A stretch of DNA of 64,000 bases from Rhizoclosmatium globosum (Eukaryota > Chytridiomycota > Chytridiomycetes > Chytridiales > Chytriomycetaceae): NCBI GenBank assembly GCA_002104985.1, contig MCGO01000142.1, positions 1 through 64,000 of the forward strand. Direction: 5' to 3'. Below, in pieces: positions 52,778-64,000 of the stretch. The position numbers and the translations under genes are program-made. Below the pieces are notes generated by a model. It made no database searches and was not told the DNA's origin. It worked only from the letters and a program-made list of their open reading frames with translations. Positions within the stretch are counted from its first letter, which is position 1. The number at the start of each line of letters is the position of its first letter.

Positions 52778-54251
52778 ATGGCAGGCAATAGTGGAATGAG
52801 TGATGGCAGAAAGGCAAGTGGCTGTGCTCAAAAACGAACTCGAAAAAGAAAGCACACAAACATGTCTTCAGGCGACCTTCTCACGCGCGACGACGTTGAC
52901 ATTGACAGTGTTATTGAGCGGCTTCTCGAAGGTGAGTCGATGCGAACTTGGATTTGATTGAGTGAATTCAGGCTGGATTTGGTTGTGGTTGGAACTTGGA
53001 CGAGGCGGCCCGGGTTTCTGGACACTCGTTTGGCACTCTGTCTCTCACTTACTCACCCACTCCGCCTTTATCGGACATCGTGTTCTAACTTGTATTGTCC
53101 GAATCAGTCCGTGGCAGTCGTCCTGGGAAACAGGTTATGCTCGCTGAACACGAAATCAGGTACCTCTGCACAAAGGCAAGAGACATCTTCATCAGTCAGC
53201 CAATCTTGCTCGAACTGGAAGCTCCAATTAAAATATGTGGTGAGTCTGAAACCCACAGTCTCAGCTTTCTCGCTCATATTGCTCTATGTGGAAAAGGTGA
53301 TGTCCATGGACAGTACTATGACCTCCTCCGCCTCTTTGAATACGGCGGCTTTCCTCCTGACTCAAACTACCTCTTTCTCGGAGATTACGTTGACAGAGGA
53401 AAACAGTCTCTCGAAACAATCTGCCTTCTCCTTGCCTACAAGATTAAGTACCCTGAAAACTTCTTTATCCTTCGCGGAAACCACGAATGTGCGAGTATCA
53501 ATAGAATTTATGGGTTCTATGACGAATGTTTGTATCAGAACTCATGGTTGTCAGTTCTAACCCAATTAAATATATAGGCAAGCGGAGGTACAACATTAAG
53601 CTTTGAAAACCTTCACAGACTGCTTCAATTGCTTGCCAGTCTGTGCTTTGATTGACGAAAAGATTCTGTGTATGCACGGAGGACTCTCGCCTGACTTGAA
53701 CTCGTTGGAACAGATTCGCAGAGTAATGAGACCGACAGATATTCCAGACACTGGTAAATCTCCATCTTTTACTTGTACACATCGCACGGATTAATTTTGT
53801 TCCAAAGGCTTGTTGTGCGATTTGCTCTGGTCGGATCCAGACAAGGAAACTTCCGGATGGGGAGAAAATGATAGAGGCGTATCTTTCACTTTTGGGCCAG
53901 ATGTTGTTACTAGATTCTTGGAGAAACATGACTTGGATTTGATTTGTCGAGCACATCAGGTTGTTGAAGATGGATACGAGTTTTTTGCGAAGAGACAACT
54001 AGTCACCTTGTTTTCGGCGCCAAATTACTGCGGGGAGTTTGATAATGCGGGATCTATGATGAGTGTAGACGACACTTTGATGTGTTCTTTCCAAGTAAGT
54101 GATTGTTTGATATTAGAGCCTGACGCGCTAACTGCCATAATAGATTCTAAAGCCGGCCGAAAAGAAGCAGAAGTTTGCCTATGGAGGAATCGGTTCTGGT
54201 CGTCCTATCACACCACCCAAGAAGAGCAAGAAGAAGAAGGAGATGCTTTAA
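52778..54251 (+). CDS. Protein phosphatase 1 catalytic subunit, copy A
   Basis: Ser/Thr phosphatase PP1. After [11 protein letters not shown] an intron precedes [20 protein letters not shown]. Catalytic motifs are [25 protein letters not shown] and [19 protein letters not shown]. Later [19 protein letters not shown] and the end [18 protein letters not shown] match PP1 C-termini. One base seems missing near 53604, where KLWKTF is expected. PP1 normally starts close to the DIDS motif, so ATG 52862 may be used instead of 52778, which adds a basic leader. It is followed 162 bases later by a second PP1 gene in the same orientation. Confidence 0.92.
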
Positions 54252-54413
54252 ATAGACGCTCTCGTGGAATACCAAGGACTCATCTAATTATCTTAATTTA
54301 ATCGCACAATATTGTGAAAGAAAGCTTGTTTGAATCATTGATTGTTTTGTTTGATCCAATTTCACACCTGTGTCTGCTACCTCCCTTCTTCCACCGTTTG
54401 AATCATCAGCACT

Positions 54414-55698
54414 ATGAGCACACAAGTCGCCCCTGGTCCGGCTGGTCCGACTGACCAACCCTTTGACGTTGACACCATCATCAACAAGCTCCTTTCAGGT
54501 GGGTGGCCTATCTGAAACTGTGATCCGCTTGCTCCCCCAACAGCCAGTCCGCCCATACCCTCCAGATAATTCAACCATCTAACTGAACATCGAAACAGTC
54601 AGAGGACTCCGACCCGGCAAGAAAGTTCAGCTCCCTCAAAGCGAAGTAACATGGCTCTGTATGACTTCAAAAGAGATCTTCATGTCCCAACCATGTCTCT
54701 TGGAGCTGGAAGCCCCTATTCAAATTTGCGGTAATTGCCCTTTCGTTTTCGAGACACCGCCCATCTGACACTTACGTTATAGGCGACATCCACGGCCAAT
54801 ACTATGACCTGCTACGACTCTTTGAATACGGAGGATTCCCTCCTAACGCAAACTATTTATTCCTGGGTGACTACGTTGATCGTGGAAAGCACTCCCTTGA
54901 AACCATCTGCCTCCTCCTCGCTTACAAGATCAAGTACCCTGAAAACTTTTTCATTCTTCGTGGAAACCATGAATGCGCCAGTGTAAACAGAGTCTACGGA
55001 TTCTACGATGAATGTGAGTGCATGCATGATGTTTCTCCCACGTTGATTTTTTTCTCACTCCCCAACCAACCAAAACTGACACAAATGAATCAGGTAAACG
55101 AAGATACAACGTCAAAATGTGGAAGACGTTCGCAGATTGCTTCAACTGCCTTCCCGCCGCTGCAATCGTTGACGAAAAAATCTTTTGTATGCATGGTGGT
55201 CTCTCACCAGACCTCCAATCCATGGAACAAGTGCGAAGAATCCTTCGACCGACCGATATTGCCGACACGGGGCTCTTGTGTGACCTGTTGTGGTCTGACC
55301 CGTCTCATCAAGTGAACGGGTGGGGAGAGAGTGATCGTGGAGTTGGGTTCTTGTTTGGAGCGGATGTTGTGGAAAAGTTTTTGGAGAAGCATGATTTGGA
55401 TTTGGTGTGTCGTGCGCATCAGGTTGTTGAGGATGGGTATGAGTTTTTTGCGAAGCGACAGTTGGTTACAGTATTTTCGGCGCCGAATTATTGCGGAGAG
55501 TTTGATAATGCTGGCGCTATGATGACTGTGGATGAGAACTTGATGTGTTCGTTCCAGGTTTGTGTCCTTGTGCTTATTGATTGTTTAATCTCAACCCTCA
55601 ATCATTCACAGATGCTAAAACCTCCTGAGAAGAAGAAGAAGCCAAAGACAAGAAAGTCAGAGACCCCTCCGCCAGCAAAGAAGGATAAGTTGTTGTGA
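54414..55698 (+). CDS. Protein phosphatase 1 catalytic subunit, copy B
   Basis: Second PP1 gene. It keeps [64 protein letters not shown] and [19 protein letters not shown]. Intron positions after KLLS, after QICG, after YDEC and after SFQ match copy A, but copy A has one more intron before LLCDLLWSD. The C-terminus ([20 protein letters not shown]) lacks the YGGIG...TPP end of copy A and is a basic tail. The frame is clean. It arose by tandem duplication, so divergence at the tail may signal a different location or partner set (inference). Confidence 0.93.
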
Positions 55699-55777
55699 TT
55701 TTAGTTTGATTCATTGCCAAATAAATGCGAAGTATTTTCTCTTTCCATGCCTTCAATGTGAGTCTACATGTTTGAGT

Positions 55778-57222
55778 TTATTCTATTGCAGTGATACGTC
55801 GTGTCGTCTCCGTGCCAAGTATGAAATACAGAATGCATATTCCAAATGTAACCTTATATCCCAAACATTGATATGGAGGCTTCATCGTGTTGCCCATATC
55901 TTGAAAGTAGTCGAGCAACCACCCAGCTGTCGGTGTGGCAAATATCTGTTTGGAATTGGATAAAGGTACATTATGAGAGAGATTCGCTACGAACCTGCGG
56001 TAAGACCATCGCAGAATGCCACAATGCAATATCTTTCGCTGCTTCCGCTTCTGAAGGTAAAACGTCCATCAACATGGCAAATTCAGCAGAAATGAATGGA
56101 CCCAAGCCACAGCCGAATAATCCTCCAATCACAAACGTTGCTGCAAAAGACGTTGCAGTCTCGAGTAGGATACAAGTAGTTATCATAATAGCTGCAGCCG
56201 TATAAACCACGATTTTACGTTTTTTGTGTGGAATGAACATTGAAGTGATCGGGGCTAAAACTAGCAATGGAATCAAGGCCATACTAACAGCTTGATCCGC
56301 AGGAATATCAGTTTCTACACAATCACCAATCCAATATTGCAGGAATTGTTGAACGGTCGCGATTCCAAGTTGGAAGAGAAATCGCGAGACAAACACCAAC
56401 CGGAAATCACGATGGGTTATAAGCGGCTTAACAAGATCCTTTGCAAATTGTTTCCAGTTAATTGGAGGGAGAGATTTTAGGTTTTCGCTGGATTCCTCCA
56501 CACAGCTGACGACTGTGATGTAACACGTTGTCCCAAGAATTCCAATGAGGAGGCCGTACATCCCAGTGATTCCAAGCGTTTCAATAAAGACACCACTGAT
56601 TGCTCCAGCTAGATTTCCAGCCAGAGCCAATGATCCCATCACCGCCGAAATACGTCCCTTCTGGGCTGGAGGAGACACATCCGCAATCAGTCCATTAAAT
56701 GGCACGCTTGCAATAATCGCACTCAATGTCATGCATATATATCCAAACCCATAAAATTCCAGCGAGAAAGACCCTGACATCAAAAAGAGACTCGCTGAAA
56801 GAGTAACGCTTCCAATAACAATAAATATCCGCCGTTTCCCCAATCTCGAAGCATATCGATCGTTCAATGCGCCGAATATCACAGTCAGAAACAAGTTAAG
56901 GACCCCAGCAAAGAATGAGATCACGGCCAAGCCACCGCCCTTCTTGTCTGATCCAACGATTTGCTCAATCTGTTTCGGAACCACAACGATTGACATGACG
57001 AACCAATAGAAGTTATATCTAAGCGGTTGTCAATAACCAGGCACGAAAGATGTGAGCGGTAAGTTACCCAAACCAAAAAGCATTGATGCCCACCATTTCC
57101 CAAACCGTGAGTGACTTACTGGGTTTGATTGTATTCTTTGGATCTGAGTCTAAACTGCTCCGATCATTTGGGCCGATCAGGGACTCAAGTTGGACATCAT
57201 CACTTTGGTTTGTCGACTTCAT
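55778..57222 (-). CDS. MFS transporter
   Basis: About 430-residue membrane protein with around eleven or twelve hydrophobic segments. A cytosolic N-terminus (MKSTNQSDDVQLESLIG) leads to WEMVGINAFWFG and a first span ending VVVPKQIEQIVG. The loop FGALNDRYASRLGKRRIFIV is the MFS signature between spans 2 and 3. Later segments include ICMTLSAIIASVPFNGLIAD, SLALAGNLAGAISGVF and GGLFGCGLGPFISAEFAML. The last exon (55778-55950) ends ETTRRITAIE. The substrate is unknown. It resembles the sugar/cation symporter branch. The start ATG at 57220-57222 is 27 bases from the ATG of the divergent secreted-protein gene. Confidence 0.88.
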
Positions 57223-57249
57223 TCGTGATAGGAAACAATCTTTTGAAAA

Positions 57250-58158
57250 ATGGCCCGCCAACTCGCGTTCATTCTTCCTCTTCTTCTTTCTATTTCTTCC
57301 ATAGTATTGGCGCAGCAGAATCCTAATACTTGGGTCGCGAGTGGACCAACGGATCCCAACTATTGTGGTGCCATAACATCAACTGCAGGGTCATGCAACT
57401 CAACAATCGCCACATCATTTGGTGTGTACTTAGGCCGCTGGAAACTATCACTCAACCATATATTCCATACACAGCCAAAGGAACTACATCAGTCTTTTAT
57501 ATGCAAGTCATTCGAACAAACAAACAAGACTCCTCCAAAAATACTATTCAAACTGCAGCCTTCTATCCATTAGTAGATGAATATACAGAGCTCGTGGTTC
57601 CTCAGGCTACAGGTCCATATCTTTTTAGTTTGGCGCAAGATGCAACTTGGCAAGTGCGTGTTCAAATGGTGATGCTGTTCAACAATCAAATGTTTAAATC
57701 TCCGAGTATTGCGTACACTGGATTTGATCTCTCAGCCATTTGCGTGCCAGGTATGGAAGTCACGACATGAAGTTTGTTTTTTAATGGAGGAAAATAGCTC
57801 GCACCCTTGTCATCAATCTCAATCTAGGTATATTTAAGTTTTTCTCTTTGGTCCTTTGGGTTTATACCTGTTTTAACAGCTTATCGTTAGGAAAACCGTT
57901 CTTGAATGGTGGAATAATGTGGGCACCAACAAACTGTGCTCTTTCTGCATGCTCCTGCCTTGAAAATATCTGTGCACAAGCATGTACAACTGATCTGGTA
58001 CTTACTGTTCGCCTGGCCTGGACAGGAACAGATGTAAACGGAGCTTCCTTAAGCAGCTACGGTTCGTGATTCTTACATTCATGACACCTTCCAATCCATC
58101 TGATGTCTTTCTAATAGGTTCTGATATTTGGCATTTTCAAAATGCCCTCAGTGGATGA
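57250..58158 (+). CDS. Secreted cysteine-containing protein of unknown function
   Basis: The N-terminus MARQLAFILPLLLSISSIVL is a clear signal peptide, likely cleaved near AQQ. The mature part has paired Cys in CGAITSTAGSCNST and CALSACSCLENICAQACTTD, suggesting disulfides. A Tyr/Gln-rich middle contains KGTTSVFYMQVIRTNK and LFSLAQDATWQVRVQMVMLF. One base seems missing near 57433, after TSFGVYLG. Introns follow near 57752-57890 and 58063-58118, and the end is YGSDIWHFQNALSG. No database family is recognised. It could be a cell-wall or adhesion protein (inference). Confidence 0.65.
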
Positions 58159-58329
58159 GCTGTACTCCACACTCGCCTTCGCATCAATTACAAGACACGA
58201 AACAGAATCATTCCCTATCCCATTAATGACAATAAATTGTGACAATCATTTCCTGCCTGGCAACACGATATAAAAGCGCAGCGTTTTCCTCGAAAATGCG
58301 AAAAGCGAAGACCCCCTTGACCAGATCCA

Positions 58330-59052
58330 ATGAGCGACGACGACGAACACTACCCTATCGGAGGAGCCGACGATGAAGACGTAGGATTACCTAAGAGTAA
58401 GTAGTAGTATAAGCTCTCCTTCCACAGAAATGTCTTGAAGTCGTTAGGCATCCTCCCCAATCCCATCCTTCAACTAAAATATTCTAATTACCCGTGTTCC
58501 AACAGCAACCATCGCCAAAATCATTCAAGAACATCTTCCTCCCGACCTCTGGTGCGCGAAGGAAACTCGTGACCTAATCACTGACTGTTGTCTTGGTGAG
58601 TCCAATATCAGTCAGTACCTGACCGTTTTTTGCTCATCCACTTATCCACAGAATTCGTCCATCTGATCTCATCTGAAGGTTAACACATTCAATGAACTTT
58701 AAGAAGGTCTAAATCTCATGTATTTGACAGCGAACGAAGTATGCGACAAAGAACAGAAAAAGACAATTACTGGTGACCACGTTTTAGCAGCGCTCAAGGT
58801 AGACGTTTCCAATCCAGTGATAGAAAGTACTAAATTCTCTGTTTTCAGAGCTTGGGATTCGAAGATTATATTGCAGAAGCAAGTGAAGCCTTAGTTGATC
58901 ACAACAAACTATCAAAAGAACGCAGAAAGAGATCCACAAAGCTTGACAACTCGGGCATCAGCCCTGAAGAAAAATTACGCAGGCAAGAGGAGCTACTCGA
59001 ACAGGCGAAACTCAGTATGATGAACGGAATGATGGGTGATGGGCCCCAATGA
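58330..59052 (+). CDS. DR1: NC2-beta (DR1), TBP-binding repressor subunit
   Basis: Histone-fold subunit that pairs with NC2-alpha on TBP to repress or tune RNA polymerase II transcription. The protein starts MSDDDEHYPIGGADDEDVGL, with exons joined to TTIAKIIQEHLPPDLWCAKE, CCLEFVHLISSE, ANEVCDKEQKKTITGDHVLA and ALKSLGFEDYIAEASEAL. The fold and spacing match DR1. Four introns, the last ending near 58848. The C-terminus is charged (SPEEKLRRQEELLEQAKL). Stop at 59050-59052. Confidence 0.93.
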
Positions 59053-59126
59053 ATAAATTAATCATATATCAAGCGTTTAATAGCTTTATTCTTCCTCCAA
59101 TAAAATTTAGAAGAAACTTGAGCCAC

Positions 59127-62100
59127 TTAACGACCATCGTTCATGCTCTTCAATCCGGTACCTGTAGCACCAACAGCAGAAACATTACAGACAACACAAA
59201 GCTGGCCCTTGTACTCTGGCTTGTACGATGCAGCACAGTATGGACATGCAACACTGGGGCTTCCACGGTAAATAGGAGTATACGAAGAAGCACAAATAAC
59301 GAAGGGGTTGTGCTGGTTGTAGTCCAACGCAATTTCATCCGTCTGGTTGTTTTCACAAGCAGCAAGCAATTTACGCGCCTTCAGAGCCATGGCTTGAGAA
59401 GGTCCCATTTCAAGCAATCTGCGAGCAAATTGACAGGCAGTGTTGAAGTTCTTGTACTTGTACGCAGCAGTCATAGCAGAAGACAAGACAAGTTGCAAGT
59501 GCAAAGGTTGGAGTTGACAGTGTGTGAAGTAAGCAGCCAGTTCAATGGCACGCTTCGGCTCAGTGTTTGGATCACGACGGAACAGCTCCATCTTCAATCC
59601 AAGGATATACTCACGAGCAACAGTCAAAAGTTGTTGAATTTCCTCAGTTTCAGCACGCTTGGAGGCAACAGTAAACAAAAGAGACTGAATGATGGTGATG
59701 AAAAGCTCCAAAGCTTGAGAGAACTTTCCACCAGCAGTAGCAGTATAGGCTTCTTGGAGCTTTGTAATCATGCTCGCCACGGAGAGAGCTTGGAAAGGGA
59801 ACATAGCCTTGGCTCCACGTGTCTCATCACCGCCAGCACGCTGGAGGGGAATCGAGAGTGGGTCAACAGAAGTGTTGCACGAGAGATAGACTTTGGAAGA
59901 TTGGAAAACAGCCAAAAACAAGGGCTTGAGTGGAGCAAAGTTAACGGCTCCAACTTGACGGTTCAAAATCTAAAAGCAAATTAGACAACCGCGACCGACA
60001 TACCAACTTTAACAAACCTGCATAGCTGTCTCGAAAGATCCAGCAGCGGCATGATCAGCAGCCAATTGTGAGTTGCGAACCCAGCTCTCGTTCAAAGATG
60101 GACCGGCAGCAGGAGCTGTGAAGGCCTCAGCAGCTTCTGAACCTCCAGCAGCAAAACCTGGACCTTCATCTGGAAGGTCGAGCTCGTCGTCAAGGTCCCA
60201 ACCTTCGCCCTCTTCTCCGCCCAAATCGTCAGCAGCAGCAGCCGCAGCCTTCTTGGCTTGCTTGGGAGCAGCCCCAAAGCCGTCACCCTCCAAGTCCAAA
60301 TCATCGTCAGCATCCCAGTCACCAACATCTTCAAGAGCTGCAGCATCAAGAGGAACAGGTGCAGCAATTGAGCTTCCAACCTGCTCAGCTCCTCCTTGGA
60401 ATCCGCCTTCGAAGAAACTACGAGCAACAGTCAACTTTGGCCAGTTCAAGTCAGATTGCTTCAAGATTGGAGCAGGTGGTTTCAACAACTCTCCGTTTTG
60501 TGGAATCTGTGGTTCATACTCCAATCCAGATGACGCAAGAATGGAAGCCGCTTCTTCTTCCAAACCGTGAGTCTTAGCAGCAAGGTAAGCAAGAGGGGCT
60601 AAATGAATCATAGTTAGGTAAAAGGAATTACAGAAACGATAACCCACATTGACCAACTTCCTTCAACAAACGAACTTGTTCTTCGACATCACCCAGGTAC
60701 AACGAGTTGTGGTAACGGGACATGGCATCGCCACGGAGTTCTGCAATCTTGAGCATCTTCTTCAAGTTGTCAGTGTTTCCTGTAATCAAGTACAAGAATG
60801 ACAATCGATCGAAGTTCTTAACACGTTGGAAAGCACGCTCCAAGACCTTTTGGTCACCCTGACGAAGAGCTTCTTGTCCAAGCATATTCCAGCATTCATC
60901 ACGATCAAGAAGTTTGGCAGTTTCTTCAGCGACTTCAAGGTTACCGCATTGCAAAGCCAGCTCAAAGCGAGTTTTCGTTTCTTTGACGAAATGAAGAGCA
61001 ACCTAACAGATTCGCCGCAACGTTAGTTGAGAATTGATTCAAAGGCAGAAAAATATACCTCAGGGTAACCCTTCTTCTGCAAGTAGGCAATAATGGATTG
61101 TCCCACCAAGTTGGAGGTACGAATAATGTACAAGACTTCATCGTAGTTACGACGTACAAGAGCCAACTTGAATTTGTACTCAGATGGGTCAATGGTGATG
61201 ACACGAATCTTTCCATCACGATCCAAACAGTATAAGCTCTTTCCCTTCACCTTCGTCAAGTAGATTGGTTGCTCAACGGTACGAATGATACCAACGTCTC
61301 CTTGTGGAAGAGCGTACTTGATGTGGTTTTGAGTTGAGTAAATGAAAATTCCAGAATCGTCCCAAGCACCACTCTTGATTTTGATGGTCTCATGAATCAA
61401 GCACTGTTGTTCAAGGTTCTTGTTGGCAATCACCAAAGCTGTATCGAATAATACATCAGCAAAACGATTTAAAACTATTAAATACCATACCATTCTTGCT
61501 GAACAAGGCAACCATAGACTGATCTGGCGACCAAACAGCATATCTGACACCAGTAATGTTCAACTCAGAAATGGTAGTTCTCAACTCCGTGTCAAACAAA
61601 ACCACAGACGTGGGTGTGACAAGAATCAAGTTCTTGGAGCCACCATAAAAGATATCATTCACGACACCTGGGGTTTTGAAGTTCTTGGTTGGTTGGTTCT
61701 GAAGATCCTTGATGATAATCTGTTGGGTCTGCTTGTTCAAAACAGCGAAACGGTTGCGTCCAACAAAAACAGCAGCTTGACCCTGGCCCTTTTTGATATC
61801 ACCAGATGCTTCACGGATTTCTGAGCTGGAATCCCTTGGAAGGTTATAAAGTTCGTAGGTTCCTCCTTCATGATTCTGTTTGGATGGTTTGACGATTAGA
61901 ATTAGAAACATAGCACACAAAGCTACGCACGGAGCAAACAAGAACAGAATGTTCAGCTGGATTGTATGACAAGGTTCTGGGTGGAGTAGTCAATGCAGCA
62001 CCTTTCTTGATGGACAAGAGAGGAAGATCGTTGGATGAAGCAAAGTCATGCATTCTGACAACCTTGTCCTTGATGTAGAACAACTGATTCTGGTAAATGG

Positions 62101-63383
62101 ACTGAGCTGGTCGTTCACGCTCCAACTTGAAGACAATGAAACCACTGTCATGCCCTGCAGCAAACAAGTTCAATTCTGGGTGTGCACAAAGAGCCCAGAA
62201 ACGGTCATGTTCTTGACGGAAAGTATGAAGACGCGTGCGCTTGTTCACATCCCAAACACTGATGGTTTTGTCTTCAGCTGCACTGATAACCAAGTCCTGG
62301 CGAGGATGGAACAACACTCCATTGACATTGTTGTAGTGTCCACGGAGAGTGTCAACTTCCCAAGCTCTGGTTTCTGAATGGAATGGTTTAGGTTCAGACA
62401 TGTATAGAAACTAAATCGAACCATTGTATCTCCAGAGCTTAATCTGACGATCGTCGGATCCAGAAACAATCAATGGCAGGTTTGGGTGGAAAGATGCCCA
62501 GTTGACTCCACGGTCATGTCCTTCAAGAACGTATTTCACAATTACGTCTGTGTTTCCAAAAACATCAGGTTGTCCAGCTCCTGGTCCTCCTGGGCCATTT
62601 GGTCCGTGACGGTGCATGTCATCATACTGTCCTGGCTGAGGAGCAGCATGCTTTTTGCGGAGGCCTGGTGGGCGGGGAAACGAAAACGTCAGTTACCTGT
62701 CCAACTATCCAATCAAAAGTACAACAACACAAACCAGAAATATCCCAAATTCTGATGGTTTGATCTAATGAAGCAGAGACAACGAGGTCTTCCTTTGGAT
62801 GGAACAGAGCACTCATAACATAGTAGGTGTGACCAGTGAGGGTAGCAATGCAGGTTCTAGACTGCCAGTTCCAGATACGAATAGTCTGATCGTCAGAACA
62901 AGAAATGATCCAAGGATGTTCGTGGTGGAAGGAAACGCCGCGAATGTAGTCCAAGTGACCCATCAGAGTGAAAAGACAGCGGCGCTGCTTCCAGTTCCAC
63001 ACCTTGATTTTGTAGTCATCCGCACCAGAGACAAAGAGCGGCTGCGTTGGATGGAAGGCCACTCCGCGCACAGGTCCTGCAAAACAGTAAACCAATAAAT
63101 ACAAAGTCCCAGTTGATTCACGCGGCCCCACCTTCGTGCTCATCGAAGCGGTCGACCTGGGTCCCGATTTTGTAGTCCCAGAGCTGTAACGATCCGTTGT
63201 GGAGTCCGGAGAGAACCCACGGACGCTTTGGGTGGAAGGACAACGCCTTCACGCGGTTCGACTAGAAACAAACTAGGTCAGTGCTAATTCACATTAAAAG
63301 CGTGCATTTGGAGTTTGCCGTGGAACTGTGAGAGATACGGAAGGTGCCAGGGGACACACCTTTGTCTCGAATTTCGTGAGCAT
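59127..63383 (-). CDS. COPA: Coatomer subunit alpha (COPI)
   Basis: COPI coat subunit for Golgi-to-ER retrograde transport. The N-terminus is MLTKFETK, then WD40 repeats: [70 protein letters not shown] and [20 protein letters not shown] linker with many Gly/Pro follows the fourth repeat. The C-terminal COPA domain contains [37 protein letters not shown], and ends [31 protein letters not shown]. About 1,200 residues in about nine exons. No frame break was found. The ATG is at 63381-63383. Confidence 0.95.
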
Positions 63384-63568
63384 TTTGGGGAGTTGCGAAA
63401 GTGACCAACACGTTGCACTTGACAGCCTTAGATTTACAGCTGAGAGCAGAGAGCTACTGGTTGCATATATAGTGTATAAGAACAGTGATGAAAGTTTATT
63501 GATCTTCCAAAGCCAAAGGATCCCACACAAATAATCTCAAATTACACGAATACTGCAGAGCGATTAAT

Positions 63569-63874
63569 TTAGTTGTCGGACTTGGCAGCTCTCAAGGCAG
63601 CTAACATACAGATTGTTAGAAACACACTACGTTATTTCCAAACAAACTACTCACCCTGAGTTCCCTGCTTGGCGTAACGCTGGTTACGCAAGAACTTTGG
63701 GTCGACTCCCTTCAAGGATGGGTATCTGTTAGTCTTTGGCTTCTTGATACCGTTCTTGTGGGCCTTCTTGTTCTGGTTGTGGTTGGTGTGGTTCTTAGAC
63801 TTGGCCTATAACAAAGATCCGTTCGTTTAGCATGATTCATCCCTTCGCTGATTCCAAATTGATTCGCGTACCAT
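63569..63874 (-). CDS. RPL29: 60S ribosomal protein eL29 (RPL29)
   Basis: Small basic large-subunit protein. Exons are 63872-63874 (the ATG alone), 63655-63805 and 63569-63600. The sequence starts [20 protein letters not shown], then [20 protein letters not shown] and ends ALRAAKSDN. The first intron splits exactly after the start codon, which is common in ribosomal protein genes of compact genomes. No frame problem was found. Confidence 0.95.
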
Positions 63875-64000
63875 TTTGACTGATTATCGACAACAACGAA
63901 GAGGATCCAAGAATTTTGGTATGGTGTGAGTGAGGAAAGAGTTAGTGTGGTTGTCGAGAGTTTGACTGAAGGTTTGCAGGACGCGCAGAAGCCTCCATCG

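Noticed and set aside
1..64000. CRISPR arrays, operons, riboswitches or bacterial features
   Set aside because: Genes have introns and eukaryotic signals. No regularly spaced direct repeats were seen.

Overview
The window is nuclear DNA of a flagellated eukaryote. It carries about 32 protein genes, most split by short introns (roughly 40-60 bases, GT..AG), two tRNA genes, two spliceosomal snRNA genes (U1 and U2) and one decayed LTR retrotransposon. Motile-cilium and dynein genes (a DNAAF10/WDR92 homologue, a WDR97-like WD40-HEAT protein, a dynein light intermediate chain) sit beside fungal-type features (an HbrB/PRR5 TORC2 subunit, compact genes, a chromodomain Ty3/gypsy element). The best guess is a zoosporic fungus of the chytrid type. 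Another flagellated opisthokont cannot be excluded from this sequence alone.

Layout. 0-3.2 kb: 3' part of a PP2C phosphatase, ribosomal protein uS10 (RPS20), SNRNP27 and U2 snRNA. 3.5-7.5 kb: a Ty3/gypsy chromovirus remnant and LTR debris. 7.5-12.7 kb: U1 snRNA, a fimbrin-type CH-CH coiled-coil protein and adenylosuccinate lyase. 12.7-24 kb: three-LIM protein, tRNA-Arg, a disordered orphan, PRR5/HbrB, UBL3/MUB, a three-CNBD protein, tRNA-Phe, a helical orphan, a COX7A-like protein and GPATCH4. 24-33.3 kb: a visibly AT-richer segment with the WDR97-like gene and cyclic-nucleotide-gated channel 1. 33.5-44.5 kb: dynein LIC, UDP-glucose dehydrogenase, CHORD protein, RING protein, a small helical orphan and channel 2. 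44.6-64 kb: H2B/H2A pair, IMPACT, POLR1C, DNAAF10, MED8, a divergent pyruvate kinase, two tandem PP1 genes, an MFS transporter, a secreted protein, NC2-beta, coatomer alpha and eL29.

Main observations. (1) U1 and U2 share an identical 18-base element about 45 bases upstream of the RNA start, the position of a metazoan PSE. (2) Two paralogous channels have GYK in place of the GYG selectivity filter, and each carries two cyclic-nucleotide-binding domains. (3) A pyruvate kinase has lost several substrate- and metal-site residues. (4) Many conserved genes are broken by single missing bases, mostly before 29 kb and mostly in short homopolymers. This looks like uncorrected long-read error, so those genes are annotated here as probably intact.

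The genes are ordinary eukaryotic neighbours, not an operon. Several divergent pairs have start codons only 27-60 bases apart, which implies shared promoters.
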